14,466 nucleotides of DNA from JANYGM01 sp043764015 (GCA_043764015.1 JAYUKY010000047.1:1-14466), one strand, 5' to 3'; shown: positions 7,751 through 14,466, numbered from the stretch's first letter. Made by a program: numbers and translations. The notes: a model not told the origin generated them from the letters alone.

Positions 7751-7761
7751 ATGTAAATTTG
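7731..7761 (+). promoter_or_regulatory. Promoter of the three-gene operon
   Basis: TTTG at 7731-7734 and TAAATTTG at 7754-7761, separated by 19 bases, match both Bacteroidota promoter boxes exactly. It is the best promoter in the window. The leader before the ATG at 7785 would be under 20 bases. Confidence 0.8.
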
Positions 7762-7784
7762 TGAGAATAAAAATTCAATAGAAA

Positions 7785-8231
7785 ATGAAATTAGAGAAAA
7801 TAAAATTAGCTTTTGAGAGTGATTATGAAGTTTTAAAAGAGTTATGTCCACCACCAGAATATGCACCAATACATTTAGAAAATGTTTATAGATGGGTTTT
7901 TGCCACTATTGAGGATAGTCGTAATTTTCAAACGCAATACCATAAAAATCCAAAAAGATTTCAAAATGCTAGTGATGCGAGAAAATGTGAAGGGCTTGCT
8001 TTGTCAATGTTTGATGATTTGGAAAAAGCAAAAAAGCGTTTTAAAATGCTTGCTGACACTATTGGTGCAGGGGTATATGCCACACTTGGAACAAATATTG
8101 CAAAAGGTTTTATTACAGAAAAATGTGGTTTAAATAGCAATACTGATGAATTCGGGCATTTTAATCATCACCCAGCAGAAGATTTGCCAGCACAAAAATC
8201 ATTTGTCATTTTAGAAGATGAAAAATTATAA
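7785..8231 (+). CDS. Uncharacterised protein, first gene of a two-gene unknown module
   Basis: I do not recognise this 148-residue protein with certainty. It has no signal peptide or membrane segment and looks cytoplasmic and compact. The centre (IEDSRNFQTQYHKNPKRFQN, residues 44-63) is rich in charged and aromatic residues. Then come a Gly-rich segment (GAGVYATLGTNIAKGFI) and a C-terminal His cluster (GHFNHHPAED). The Asp/Arg/His-rich sites look conserved rather than random, so an enzyme or nucleotide-binding role is possible, but this is inference. It starts 24 bases after a strong promoter and is followed 32 bases later by another small unknown gene, with which it probably forms a functional pair. 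A second frame inside the gene (7882-8133) is a shadow. Confidence 0.85.
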   Translation: MKLEKIKLAFESDYEVLKELCPPPEYAPIHLENVYRWVFATIEDSRNFQTQYHKNPKRFQNASDARKCEGLALSMFDDLEKAKKRFKMLADTIGAGVYATLGTNIAKGFITEKCGLNSNTDEFGHFNHHPAEDLPAQKSFVILEDEKL

Positions 8232-8263
8232 AAAATAAAATTTAATCCTAAATTTAATTAATT

Positions 8264-8827
8264 ATGCTAAATATAACTTCTTTTGAAATCAAAAAAATAG
8301 AGGCAAATCTTGAGAAAATAGGAGATTTTATCTATCACGAAGGACCGCTTTTATCTTTGTATCAAGACAAAAATAATGATGGTAATTACTATTTTTATAA
8401 ATGGGCTGATTGTGATGATGAATGCAATAGATGGCTCATATTCCTTGTTACAGAAGAGAATTTGAAAAGATTTTTATTTGAAGAATTATCTTTGCGCCAA
8501 CTTATTGCTAAAAATCAATTTATGTATTTAGTTGATTTGGATAATGATTTTGAGCAAAAAAAGTGTTTAGTTGTTGAAATGAAAGATTTACCAAGTAATT
8601 ATTTGCCTAGTGAAAAATCTTTTTATAAAGACGAAAACTATACAAAATTTGCCCAATACTATAAGTTTACTATTGCTAATCATAAATCTTCAATCATTAA
8701 CGCTACAACCTTGAATTTTATTTTGGAAGAGATAAGAAATTTTGAAACGAAACAAGAAATTTTAGCCAATCAAATGAAAGAAATTCTTACTTTCCTTTCT
8801 GATAAAAATGCTACAAAAGTAGCCTAA
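8264..8827 (+). CDS. Uncharacterised protein, possibly DUF6575-like
   Basis: A 187-residue cytoplasmic protein without signal or membrane segments. The N-terminal half contains YHEGPLLSLYQDKNNDGNYY (residues 24-43), then KWADCDDECNRWLIFLV and SLRQLI. From memory this recalls the small DUF6575-type family, whose members share a GPLLSL...W.D....RWL pattern, but I cannot verify it. The C-terminal 45 residues are strongly helical (LNFILEEIRNFETKQEILAN) and may form a coiled coil for oligomerisation. It lies 32 bases after the preceding unknown gene and 9 bases before the flavoprotein gene, so all three are probably on one transcript. No function can be assigned. Confidence 0.82.
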   Translation: MLNITSFEIKKIEANLEKIGDFIYHEGPLLSLYQDKNNDGNYYFYKWADCDDECNRWLIFLVTEENLKRFLFEELSLRQLIAKNQFMYLVDLDNDFEQKKCLVVEMKDLPSNYLPSEKSFYKDENYTKFAQYYKFTIANHKSSIINATTLNFILEEIRNFETKQEILANQMKEILTFLSDKNATKVA

Positions 8828-8836
8828 AACCAACTA

Positions 8837-10453
8837 ATGAAACAAACTTTAACGCTTGTATTGCCTCCAGAAATTGCTTTTGATGAACAAAATTTATTAG
8901 ATTTTCTGTCAAAAAAATTAAATTTCCAAACGAATACGTTAGAAAATACTGAAAATATCCCTCACATACGCCTATTGCGTAGGTCTGTAGATGCACGCTC
9001 ACGAGAGATAAAAGTAAATATTGAAGTAGAAGTATCTCAAAATGAGCCACTTACAGAAGTTATTAGCTACAAAAAAAGTTATAAAAATGTGGCAAATTGT
9101 CCGCAGGCTATCATTGTGGGTGCAGGTCCTGCTGGTATGTTTGCTGCTTTACGTTTGATAGAACTTGGTATAAAACCTATTGTTTTGGAGCGTGGCAAAG
9201 ACGTACAAGCTCGTAGGCGTGATTTGGCGGTTATCAATAAAAGTCAAATTGTAAATCCTGAAAGTAATTATTGTTTTGGAGAAGGTGGCGCAGGGACGTA
9301 TTCAGATGGAAAACTCTATACTCGCTCCAAAAAAAGAGGTGATATTAGGCGTATTTTGGAGATTTTCGTGGCTCACGGCGCAAAAGAAGAGATTTTGGCA
9401 GATGCACACCCACATATTGGTACAAACAAACTTCCACAAATTGTCGCACAGATGCGTGAGAGCATTATTTTGGCTGGGGGAGAGTTTATTTTTGATATGA
9501 AAGTGATTGATTTTATCATCAAAAACAATGAAATAAAAGGTGTAATTGCACAAAATTTGAAAGAAAATAATCAAGCAAATCAAGAAAAAGAGTTTTTAGG
9601 AATTGGTGTTATTTTAGCCACAGGACATTCTGCACGTGATATCTTTGAATTATTAGACAAGAAAAAAATTCGTATTGAAGCAAAACCTTTTGCCTTGGGT
9701 GTGCGCATTGAGCATCAACAAAGTGCCATAGACCAAATCCAATACCACAAAGCCGACAGAGGAAAATATTTGCCTGCATCTTCTTATACGCTTGTCAGTC
9801 AGGTGAATTATAAGGGAGAAGATAAAGGTGTTTTCTCGTTTTGTATGTGTCCTGGTGGCTTTATTGTGCCTGCTGCAACAGCTACGGGTGAGATTGTGGT
9901 CAATGGAATGTCGCCATCAAGACGGGATTCTAAGTACGCAAATTCTGGTATGGTCGTGTCTGTTGATGCACAAGATTGGCAAGATTACGCTGATTTTGGA
10001 GCTTTGGCAGCCTTAGAGTTTCAGAAAGCTGTAGAAAAAAAGGCTTGTATTATGGGTGGAGGCACACAAGTTGCGCCTGCACAACTGATGCAAGATTTTG
10101 TAAATAATAAAATCTCAACAGAACTTTTGGCAACTTCTTATCAGCCAGGACTTTTGTCTGTGGATATGAAAGAAGTTTTGCCTGCTCAAATTGCGTTCCG
10201 TTTGAAGGAAGGATTTAAGATTTTTGGGGAAAAAATGCGTGGTTATCTCACCAATAATGCCCAAATAATTGGCGTTGAAAGTCGTACATCTTCTCCCGTA
10301 AAAGTACCTCGCCACGTAGAAACACTTGAACACGTTGTTTTAAAGCGGTTTTTTCCTTGTGGCGAGGGGGCAGGTTATGCGGGCGGCATTATGTCTGCGG
10401 CTATGGACGGTGAGCGTTGCGCTGAAAAATTAGCGCAAATGTACGGAAAGTAA
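8837..10453 (+). CDS. COG2509-type FAD-dependent dehydrogenase
   Basis: A 538-residue flavoprotein, probably using FAD with NAD(P)H; the natural substrate of this family is not established. Residues 1-88 form an N-terminal domain with the family stretch RLLRRSVDARSREIKV (45-60). The FAD-binding loop IIVGAGPAG is at 92-100, with LERGK ending the first Rossmann unit. The family signature CFGEGGAGTYSDGKL is at 146-160. ILATGHSARD lies near 259-268, FCMCPGGFIVPAA near 335-347, and a second flavin-contact motif, PCGEGAGYAGGIMSAAMDGE, near 510-529. The length is normal and the gene is intact. It starts 9 bases after the unknown gene at 8264-8827 and ends 4 bases from the convergent nuclease gene. 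Family is confident; role is unknown. Confidence 0.93.
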   Translation: MKQTLTLVLPPEIAFDEQNLLDFLSKKLNFQTNTLENTENIPHIRLLRRSVDARSREIKVNIEVEVSQNEPLTEVISYKKSYKNVANCPQAIIVGAGPAGMFAALRLIELGIKPIVLERGKDVQARRRDLAVINKSQIVNPESNYCFGEGGAGTYSDGKLYTRSKKRGDIRRILEIFVAHGAKEEILADAHPHIGTNKLPQIVAQMRESIILAGGEFIFDMKVIDFIIKNNEIKGVIAQNLKENNQANQEKEFLGIGVILATGHSARDIFELLDKKKIRIEAKPFALGVRIEHQQSAIDQIQYHKADRGKYLPASSYTLVSQVNYKGEDKGVFSFCMCPGGFIVPAATATGEIVVNGMSPSRRDSKYANSGMVVSVDAQDWQDYADFGALAALEFQKAVEKKACIMGGGTQVAPAQLMQDFVNNKISTELLATSYQPGLLSVDMKEVLPAQIAFRLKEGFKIFGEKMRGYLTNNAQIIGVESRTSSPVKVPRHVETLEHVVLKRFFPCGEGAGYAGGIMSAAMDGERCAEKLAQMYGK

Positions 10454-10474
10454 AGTTTTAATTTTCTTTCCGTA
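10442..10474. terminator. Hairpin across two convergent stop codons
   Basis: The arms TACGGAAAG (10442-10450) and CTTTCCGTA (10466-10474) are perfect reverse complements around a 15-base A/T-rich loop. The loop holds both stop codons, of the flavoprotein (plus) and the nuclease (minus). Each arm is coding sequence for the last residues of one gene. It could end transcription in both directions, although the T-runs that follow are weak. Confidence 0.5.
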
Positions 10475-11474
10475 ATTTCTCTATTTCGTCCTCTGAAAGT
10501 CCTGTTGCAAGTGCTATAAACTCGTTGTTTAAGTCTGTTTTAAGCAATCTTTTAGCTGCTTCAAGGCTTTTTATTTCAAGTTCTTTTCTTTTATTTTCAA
10601 TCTCTTGTTTTTGCTTTTCAAGTGCTAATGCTTGTTTTGCGAGAAATTGCTCTTTTTCATCAACTTTTGCAGCTTTTTCATCAACTTTTGCAGCTTTTTC
10701 ATCAACTTCTAGCTCTTTTTTATTGATTCCTGTTTCTAGCCTTTCTAAGTATTCCACAACGGCATTATGGTCTGAAATCATTTTTAATTGCCCTTCATAA
10801 TACTCTTGTTCGTCAAAATTAAAGTCCATTATTCTTAGTTGCTCTCTTGCTTTTTCCACGAGAGGGTCGTCAAAATGTAGGTATTGCGCTACACCGTTCT
10901 CATCATAACCTTTTTTGAGAAAAGTAAGCCATTGGTTTTGTATGGTTTTTACAGCTTCCATAATTGATAGGTTCTCCTTAAATTTTGGTAATTCAATAAA
11001 ATATAGTTCTAAATAATCCAAAGCAACGTGCCTTTCGTTCGTTTCCCTGTCCACAATAGTAAAACACCTAAAATACTGTTCATCTTCAAAAAAGGCAAAA
11101 TCCATAAAACTTATCACAATACATTTGGTAAGTTCTTTATAAACAGTATGTTTAGTCCTATTGGGTGATGTATCTATTTGACTGCTAAACATTTTTGCCC
11201 AATAAAAAAGCGTCCGTTTTGGATAAAAATCATAATGTTTCATTTGCATTTCTATATCAAAAAAAATGCCATTCTCGTCTTGTGCCTTAATATCTAAAAT
11301 AGAATTTTTGCCTCCTATGTAATCAGAAACTTGATAAGGGTTTTTAAGTTCTATTTTGACTACTTGCTCATTTTTTGGCAAAATACTGTTAATCAGCGAC
11401 ATCAAAAGGTCTTTATTCTCTTCTGTCGCAAATAATTTTTTGAAAACTATATCAATTTTTGGGTTTGCATTCAT
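10458..11474 (-). CDS. Rpn family PD-(D/E)XK nuclease / putative transposase
   Basis: A 338-residue protein of the Rpn (recombination-promoting nuclease; PDDEXK_2) family. Characterised members are DNA endonucleases that raise recA-independent recombination, though such proteins are often annotated as transposases. The nuclease core covers about residues 1-240: KIDIVFKKLF near the start, then the catalytic pattern LDIKAQD (D61) and FDIEMQ (E75, Q77), then KRTLFYWAKMFSSQI. Residues from about 245 form a long charged coiled coil with three near-identical seven-residue units (KVDEKAA). It closes with IALATGLSEDEIEKLR, a common Rpn tail. Catalytic residues are intact. It starts 6 bases downstream of topA on the same strand, with no visible promoter between, so cotranscription is likely. 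No terminal inverted repeats flank it. Confidence 0.9.
   Translation of the reverse strand: MNANPKIDIVFKKLFATEENKDLLMSLINSILPKNEQVVKIELKNPYQVSDYIGGKNSILDIKAQDENGIFFDIEMQMKHYDFYPKRTLFYWAKMFSSQIDTSPNRTKHTVYKELTKCIVISFMDFAFFEDEQYFRCFTIVDRETNERHVALDYLELYFIELPKFKENLSIMEAVKTIQNQWLTFLKKGYDENGVAQYLHFDDPLVEKAREQLRIMDFNFDEQEYYEGQLKMISDHNAVVEYLERLETGINKKELEVDEKAAKVDEKAAKVDEKEQFLAKQALALEKQKQEIENKRKELEIKSLEAAKRLLKTDLNNEFIALATGLSEDEIEKLRKEN
10652..10712. repeat. 21-bp in-frame tandem repeat in the nuclease gene
   Basis: The unit CTTTTTCATCAACTTTTGCAG (plus strand) occurs at 10652-10672 and 10673-10693 without change. A third, slightly altered and shortened copy runs to 10712. Being 21 bases, it adds seven residues (one coiled-coil heptad) per copy and keeps the frame. 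The near identity suggests recent duplication by slippage. Confidence 0.85.
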
Positions 11475-11480
11475 TCTAAA

Positions 11481-14036
11481 TTATTTTTTATCAATCACTT
11501 TTTTAGGCGCAATTTTTTTGACTGCAGGTTTTGCAATGGCTTTTGTTACTGCCTTTGCTACAGGTTTTGTAACAGTTTTTTTGGCAACAGTTTTCTTAGC
11601 AACAACTTTCTTAACTGGTTCATCATCAGTTGCTACAACTTTCTTAGCAACCGCTTTTTTCTTTGCAGGAGCTTTTTTAACTGCCTTTTTGTCTTCTTTT
11701 ATGGGTACCGTTTTAACTTTTACTTTTCTAAAGTTTTTTTTTGGCGTATTTTTTTCAATTTCCAAACACTCTTCCAAAGTCAAATCTTTGGGTTCTTTGT
11801 CTTTTGGAATTTTGATATTTTCGTCCCCAATTTTGAGATATGCACCCCAACGACCATTCAAAATCTGCACATCTGGGCGTTTTGGAAAGGTTTTTATCAA
11901 TTTTTCTGCATCAGCCTTGCGTTTTGCCAAAATAATTTCAATAGTACGCTCACCGCTCACCGCATAAGGGTCGTCTTCTTTGTCAAGGGAGTAAAATTTA
12001 GCATCGTGCATTACGTAAGGACCAAATTTCCCAATAGCTACTTTCATTGGTTTATCCTCAAAAAGACCTGTTTCACGAGGCAATTTAAAAAGTTCCAAAG
12101 CTTCTTCAAGGGTGATAGTTTCTGTACGAAGTCGTGGTTTTAGTTTGGCGAAAGTTGGTTTTGTGGTTTCATCTTTTCCGTCTCCGCCCTCGCCCATTTG
12201 TACATAAGCACCATATCTACCGACTTTTGCGTAGATTTTCAGCCCCGTTTTAGGACTTACGCCCAACTCACGAGTTTTATTGATTTCGCTTCTGTCAATA
12301 TCCGCAGAAAGTTCTACTTGATGATGAAAATCCTTATAAAAAACGTTCAACATCTTAATCCAGCTTTGTTTTCCTTTGGCTATTTCGTCAAATTCTTTCT
12401 CTACGTTCACCGTAAACGAATAATCAACCACATTTTTAAAACTTCCCACCAAAAAATCATTCACCACCATAGCAATATCTGTAGGAAAAAGTTTTGATTT
12501 TTCTGCTCCAGTTATCTCTTTAAGCGTTTTTTGTGTGATTTCTTGTGTTTTTTGCAGGATAATTTCCTGATACAAACGTTCTTTTCCTTCTCTATTTTCT
12601 TTTACAACATACTCACGTTTGATAATGGTCGCAATGGTTGGTGCATACGTAGAAGGTCGTCCAATGCCCATTTCTTCTAATTTTTTCACAAGACTAGCCT
12701 CCGTATAGCGTGGCGCAGGACGAGAAAATCTTTCTAATGCTTTCATTGCATCAAATACTAAATCTTGTCCCACAGTAAGCGGAGGCAACATTTTTGAGTT
12801 TTCTTCATCTTCTTCCTCGTCATCACTTGACTCCAAATAAACCTTCAAAAAACCATCAAACTTAATAACTTCACCTTCTGCAAACATTTTCTTATCAGTT
12901 GTAGATATTTCAATTGTCGCAATAGTACGTTCTAGTTGTGCATCAGCCATTTGCGAGGCAATAGAACGCTTCCAAATAAGGTCATACAAACGCTGTTCGT
13001 TGCGTTCTGACGAGGCTTGTTGCACAGAAAAATCAGTAGGACGAATAGCCTCGTGAGCCTCTTGCGCTGATTCTGATTTGGTTTTGTATTGTCTATTTTG
13101 AACGTATTTTGAGCCGTAAGATGCTATTATTTCTGCTGTAGCCTTGTCTATTGCTTCTTGTGAGAGCATTGTAGAGTCGGTACGCATATAACTTATTTTC
13201 CCTGCTTCATACAATTTTTGTGCTAAAATCATTGTTTGCGCCACAGAAAAACTTAGTTTTCTGCTTGCTTCTTGTTGTAGCGTAGAGGTCGTAAAAGGCG
13301 GTGCAGGTGATTTTTTGGCAGGTTTTACTTCTAAATTTTTGATAGAAAAACTTGCACCTTTGCACATTTCCAAAAATGTTTTTGCTTCTTTTTCTGTTGA
13401 AATTTTATCTTTTAGTTCTGCAACCAAAAATTTTCCTTTTCCCAAATCAAAACTAGCTGTAATTTTGTAGGTAGAATTAGCGTTAAAATCCTCTACTTCA
13501 CGCTCACGCTCCACAATTAGGCGTACTGCCACAGATTGCACACGCCCAGCAGAAAGTCCGCCTTTGACTTTGCGCCACAAAATAGGGGAAAGTTCAAAAC
13601 CTACAATTCTATCTAGTAGTCGGCGTGCTTGTTGCGCATAAACAAGGTCGTAATCAATTTGACGTGGTTTTTGGATAGCTTCCAAGATAGCTTTTTTGGT
13701 AATTTCTCTGAAAACAATTCTTTTTATTTTGCTATCAGAAAGCTCCAAAGTTTCTTTTAAGTGCCACGAAATAGCCTCTCCCTCACGGTCGGAGTCAGTC
13801 GCAAGCCAAACAACAGTAGCGGCTTTTGATAGCTTTTTGAGTTCTGAAACCAGTTTTTTCTTCTCTTCTGACACCTCATAAGTGGGCGTAAAGTCATTAG
13901 CAATATCAATGGCATTGTTGCCTTTTGCCAAATCTCTGATGTGTCCGTAGCTAGATTTTACGGTAAAATCAGCTCCCAAATATCCCTCAATTGTTTTAGC
14001 CTTTGCAGGCGACTCCACTATAACAAGGTTTTTCAT
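11481..14036 (-). CDS. topA: DNA topoisomerase I
   Basis: Type IA topoisomerase that relaxes negatively supercoiled DNA behind polymerases. It is 851 residues long. The Toprim domain has VIVESPAKAKTIEGYL (E9) and TDSDREGE (D81, D83). RRLLDRIVGFELSPILWRKV and GLSAGRVQSVAVRLIVERE follow near 138-178, and the catalytic tyrosine is Y283 in ISYMRTDST. An acidic run (SSDDEEEDEE) sits near 437-446. After about residue 590 come repeat units of the Toprim C-terminal type (GRYGAYVQMGEGG, GKFGPYVMHDAK and GRWGAYLKIG). No four-cysteine zinc fingers are present. The last 75 or so residues are a Lys/Ala/Val tail with repeated VAKK and KKAPAK units, like histone H1 tails. The first ATG was used. The nuclease gene follows 6 bases later. 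Confidence 0.97.
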   Translation of the reverse strand: MKNLVIVESPAKAKTIEGYLGADFTVKSSYGHIRDLAKGNNAIDIANDFTPTYEVSEEKKKLVSELKKLSKAATVVWLATDSDREGEAISWHLKETLELSDSKIKRIVFREITKKAILEAIQKPRQIDYDLVYAQQARRLLDRIVGFELSPILWRKVKGGLSAGRVQSVAVRLIVEREREVEDFNANSTYKITASFDLGKGKFLVAELKDKISTEKEAKTFLEMCKGASFSIKNLEVKPAKKSPAPPFTTSTLQQEASRKLSFSVAQTMILAQKLYEAGKISYMRTDSTMLSQEAIDKATAEIIASYGSKYVQNRQYKTKSESAQEAHEAIRPTDFSVQQASSERNEQRLYDLIWKRSIASQMADAQLERTIATIEISTTDKKMFAEGEVIKFDGFLKVYLESSDDEEEDEENSKMLPPLTVGQDLVFDAMKALERFSRPAPRYTEASLVKKLEEMGIGRPSTYAPTIATIIKREYVVKENREGKERLYQEIILQKTQEITQKTLKEITGAEKSKLFPTDIAMVVNDFLVGSFKNVVDYSFTVNVEKEFDEIAKGKQSWIKMLNVFYKDFHHQVELSADIDRSEINKTRELGVSPKTGLKIYAKVGRYGAYVQMGEGGDGKDETTKPTFAKLKPRLRTETITLEEALELFKLPRETGLFEDKPMKVAIGKFGPYVMHDAKFYSLDKEDDPYAVSGERTIEIILAKRKADAEKLIKTFPKRPDVQILNGRWGAYLKIGDENIKIPKDKEPKDLTLEECLEIEKNTPKKNFRKVKVKTVPIKEDKKAVKKAPAKKKAVAKKVVATDDEPVKKVVAKKTVAKKTVTKPVAKAVTKAIAKPAVKKIAPKKVIDKK

Positions 14037-14126
14037 ATATAAAATTTAAGCTATTTTAAAGTAATTTTAGTGTTTATCCTTTTTGAGAGAAGAAAGTAAC
14101 TATTTTTTGTAATGTTGGAAATTAAA

Positions 14127-14375
14127 TTATTGATATGCCATTACTGATAAAATTTTATTGTTTTTATCTATTTTAACTCCAATTGCACCACCCGTTATAG
14201 CTTGCTCTATACAATCCATATCTATTGTTTTATTATCTGGTATGATAGGAATTCTTTGTCCATTGGATAAAACTAAGTCTGATATGGTATTACATTTACT
14301 GAATTCTTTTTTATTAGTGATACAGACTGTTATAATTTTCTCGTTTTCTTCTGCATCTAAAAAACAATAATAGAC
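14127..14375 (-). pseudogene. 3' remnant of an unknown gene, start missing
   Basis: Read on the minus strand, about 80 codons give a well-behaved protein end (YYCFLDAEENEKIITVCITN, later SDLVLSNGQRIPIIPDNK, then ITGGAIGVKIDKNNK, ending MAYQ and a TAA at 14127-14129). I do not recognise the family. The frame stays open upstream to a TAA at 14433-14435, but has no ATG, GTG or TTG there. The first in-frame ATG (14217-14219) would leave only 30 residues. Upstream of about 14375 the frame runs into hairpin and repeat sequence instead of more gene. This fits a gene whose 5' part was lost or replaced by a repeat element. An alternative is a frameshift from sequence just outside the window. The opposite-strand frame over the same bases reads as a shadow. 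Confidence 0.6.
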
Positions 14376-14393
14376 GTCCTGCGAAAGTCGGAC
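14376..14393. repeat. Imperfect GTCC hairpin with GAAA loop
   Basis: GTCCTGCGAAAGTCGGAC folds as a 7-bp stem with one mismatch and one G-U pair, closed by C-G over a GAAA tetraloop. It directly abuts the 5' break of the gene remnant and lies 14 bases from a second hairpin. The layout is like dispersed intergenic palindromes (REP-like elements). Copy number in the genome cannot be seen here. Confidence 0.5.
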
Positions 14394-14407
14394 AAGTGTA
14401 TTAAAGT

Positions 14408-14445
14408 CCCTTTCCCAGCAGGGGAAAGGGATTTAGGGATTGGGG
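14408..14445. repeat. CCCTTTCCC hairpin overlapping a G-run (quadruplex-type) motif
   Basis: CCCTTTCCC (14408-14416) and GGGAAAGGG (14422-14430) form a perfect 9-bp stem around AGCAG. The right arm is also the first half of a four-G-run motif at 14421-14445: GGGG, AAA, GGG, ATTTA, GGG, ATT, GGGG. That meets the usual G-quadruplex rule. Such G/C-rich sequence stands out sharply in this A/T-rich window and looks like part of a dispersed repeat. Confidence 0.65.
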
Positions 14446-14466
14446 TTTTAGTCTGAATTGTGTTGA

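Noticed and set aside
9302..9583. A minus-strand frame within the flavoprotein gene.
   Set aside because: It is antisense to a well-supported gene and has no recognisable features.
10652..10712. Regular 21-bp repeats considered as a CRISPR array.
   Set aside because: The units are directly adjacent with no spacers, and they encode coiled-coil heptads in frame.
10458..11474. The Rpn-type gene considered as a complete insertion sequence.
   Set aside because: No terminal inverted repeats or target-site duplication were seen at its ends, and its flanks are 4-6 bases from neighbouring genes.
11356..11967. A long plus-strand open frame with hydrophobic, Phe/Ala/Thr-rich translation.
   Set aside because: It is the antisense of the topA Lys/Ala tail and the nuclease start. 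Lys/Ala codons read backwards give Phe/Ser/Ala-rich sequence, and no domain is recognisable.
14037..14126. A topA promoter was looked for in the upstream bases.
   Set aside because: The only near match (TAAATTTT on the minus strand) is almost on the ATG and lacks a convincing -33 box.
14158..14370. A plus-strand frame of 70 codons with a hydrophobic translation resembling a small membrane protein.
   Set aside because: The opposite strand over the same bases gives a balanced, gene-like C-terminus, so this frame is its shadow.

Overview
The window is A+T-rich bacterial DNA, most likely from a member of the Bacteroidota, perhaps a Cytophagales-type organism (phylum fairly sure, genus not). Four things point that way. 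Gene starts are preceded by the Bacteroidota housekeeping promoter form (TTTG-like -33 box, TAnnTTTG -7 box) rather than by clear Shine-Dalgarno sites. There is a large periplasmic-propeller sensor kinase paired with a LytTR regulator. The topoisomerase I lacks cysteine zinc fingers and ends in a Lys/Ala tail. There is an Rpn (PD-(D/E)XK) nuclease with a coiled-coil tail.

Layout. Bases 1-102 hold palindromic repeats just past the end of a minus-strand two-component operon: sensor kinase (872-4102), then LytTR response regulator (103-879), with overlapping ends. A gene-poor, very A+T-rich divergent region of about 530 bases follows, with outward promoters on both sides. Next comes a monocistronic, probably highly expressed phasin-like small protein (4631-5077) with a clear terminator, and a second perfect palindrome. 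A minus-strand TIGR01777-type sugar-epimerase-like protein (5234-6154) lies divergent to hisS (6290-7681). The hisS terminator overlaps the promoter of a three-gene operon: two small uncharacterised proteins (7785-8231 and 8264-8827) and a COG2509-type FAD-dependent dehydrogenase (8837-10453). That operon meets an Rpn-family nuclease gene (10458-11474, minus) tail to tail with 4 bases between stops, and a hairpin spans both stop codons. The nuclease gene is 6 bases downstream of topA (11481-14036, minus), so the two look cotranscribed. The right end holds the 3' remnant of a minus-strand gene (14127-14375) with no usable start. It abuts two hairpins and a G-run motif that look like a dispersed intergenic repeat.

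How the genes work together. Most are housekeeping or self-contained: translation (hisS), DNA topology (topA) and environmental signalling (kinase to LytTR regulator). The least explained parts are the two-gene unknown module with its attached flavoprotein, the phasin-like protein, the nuclease behind topA, and the palindromes at gene ends. No tRNA, rRNA, CRISPR array, complete insertion sequence or prophage structural gene was seen.
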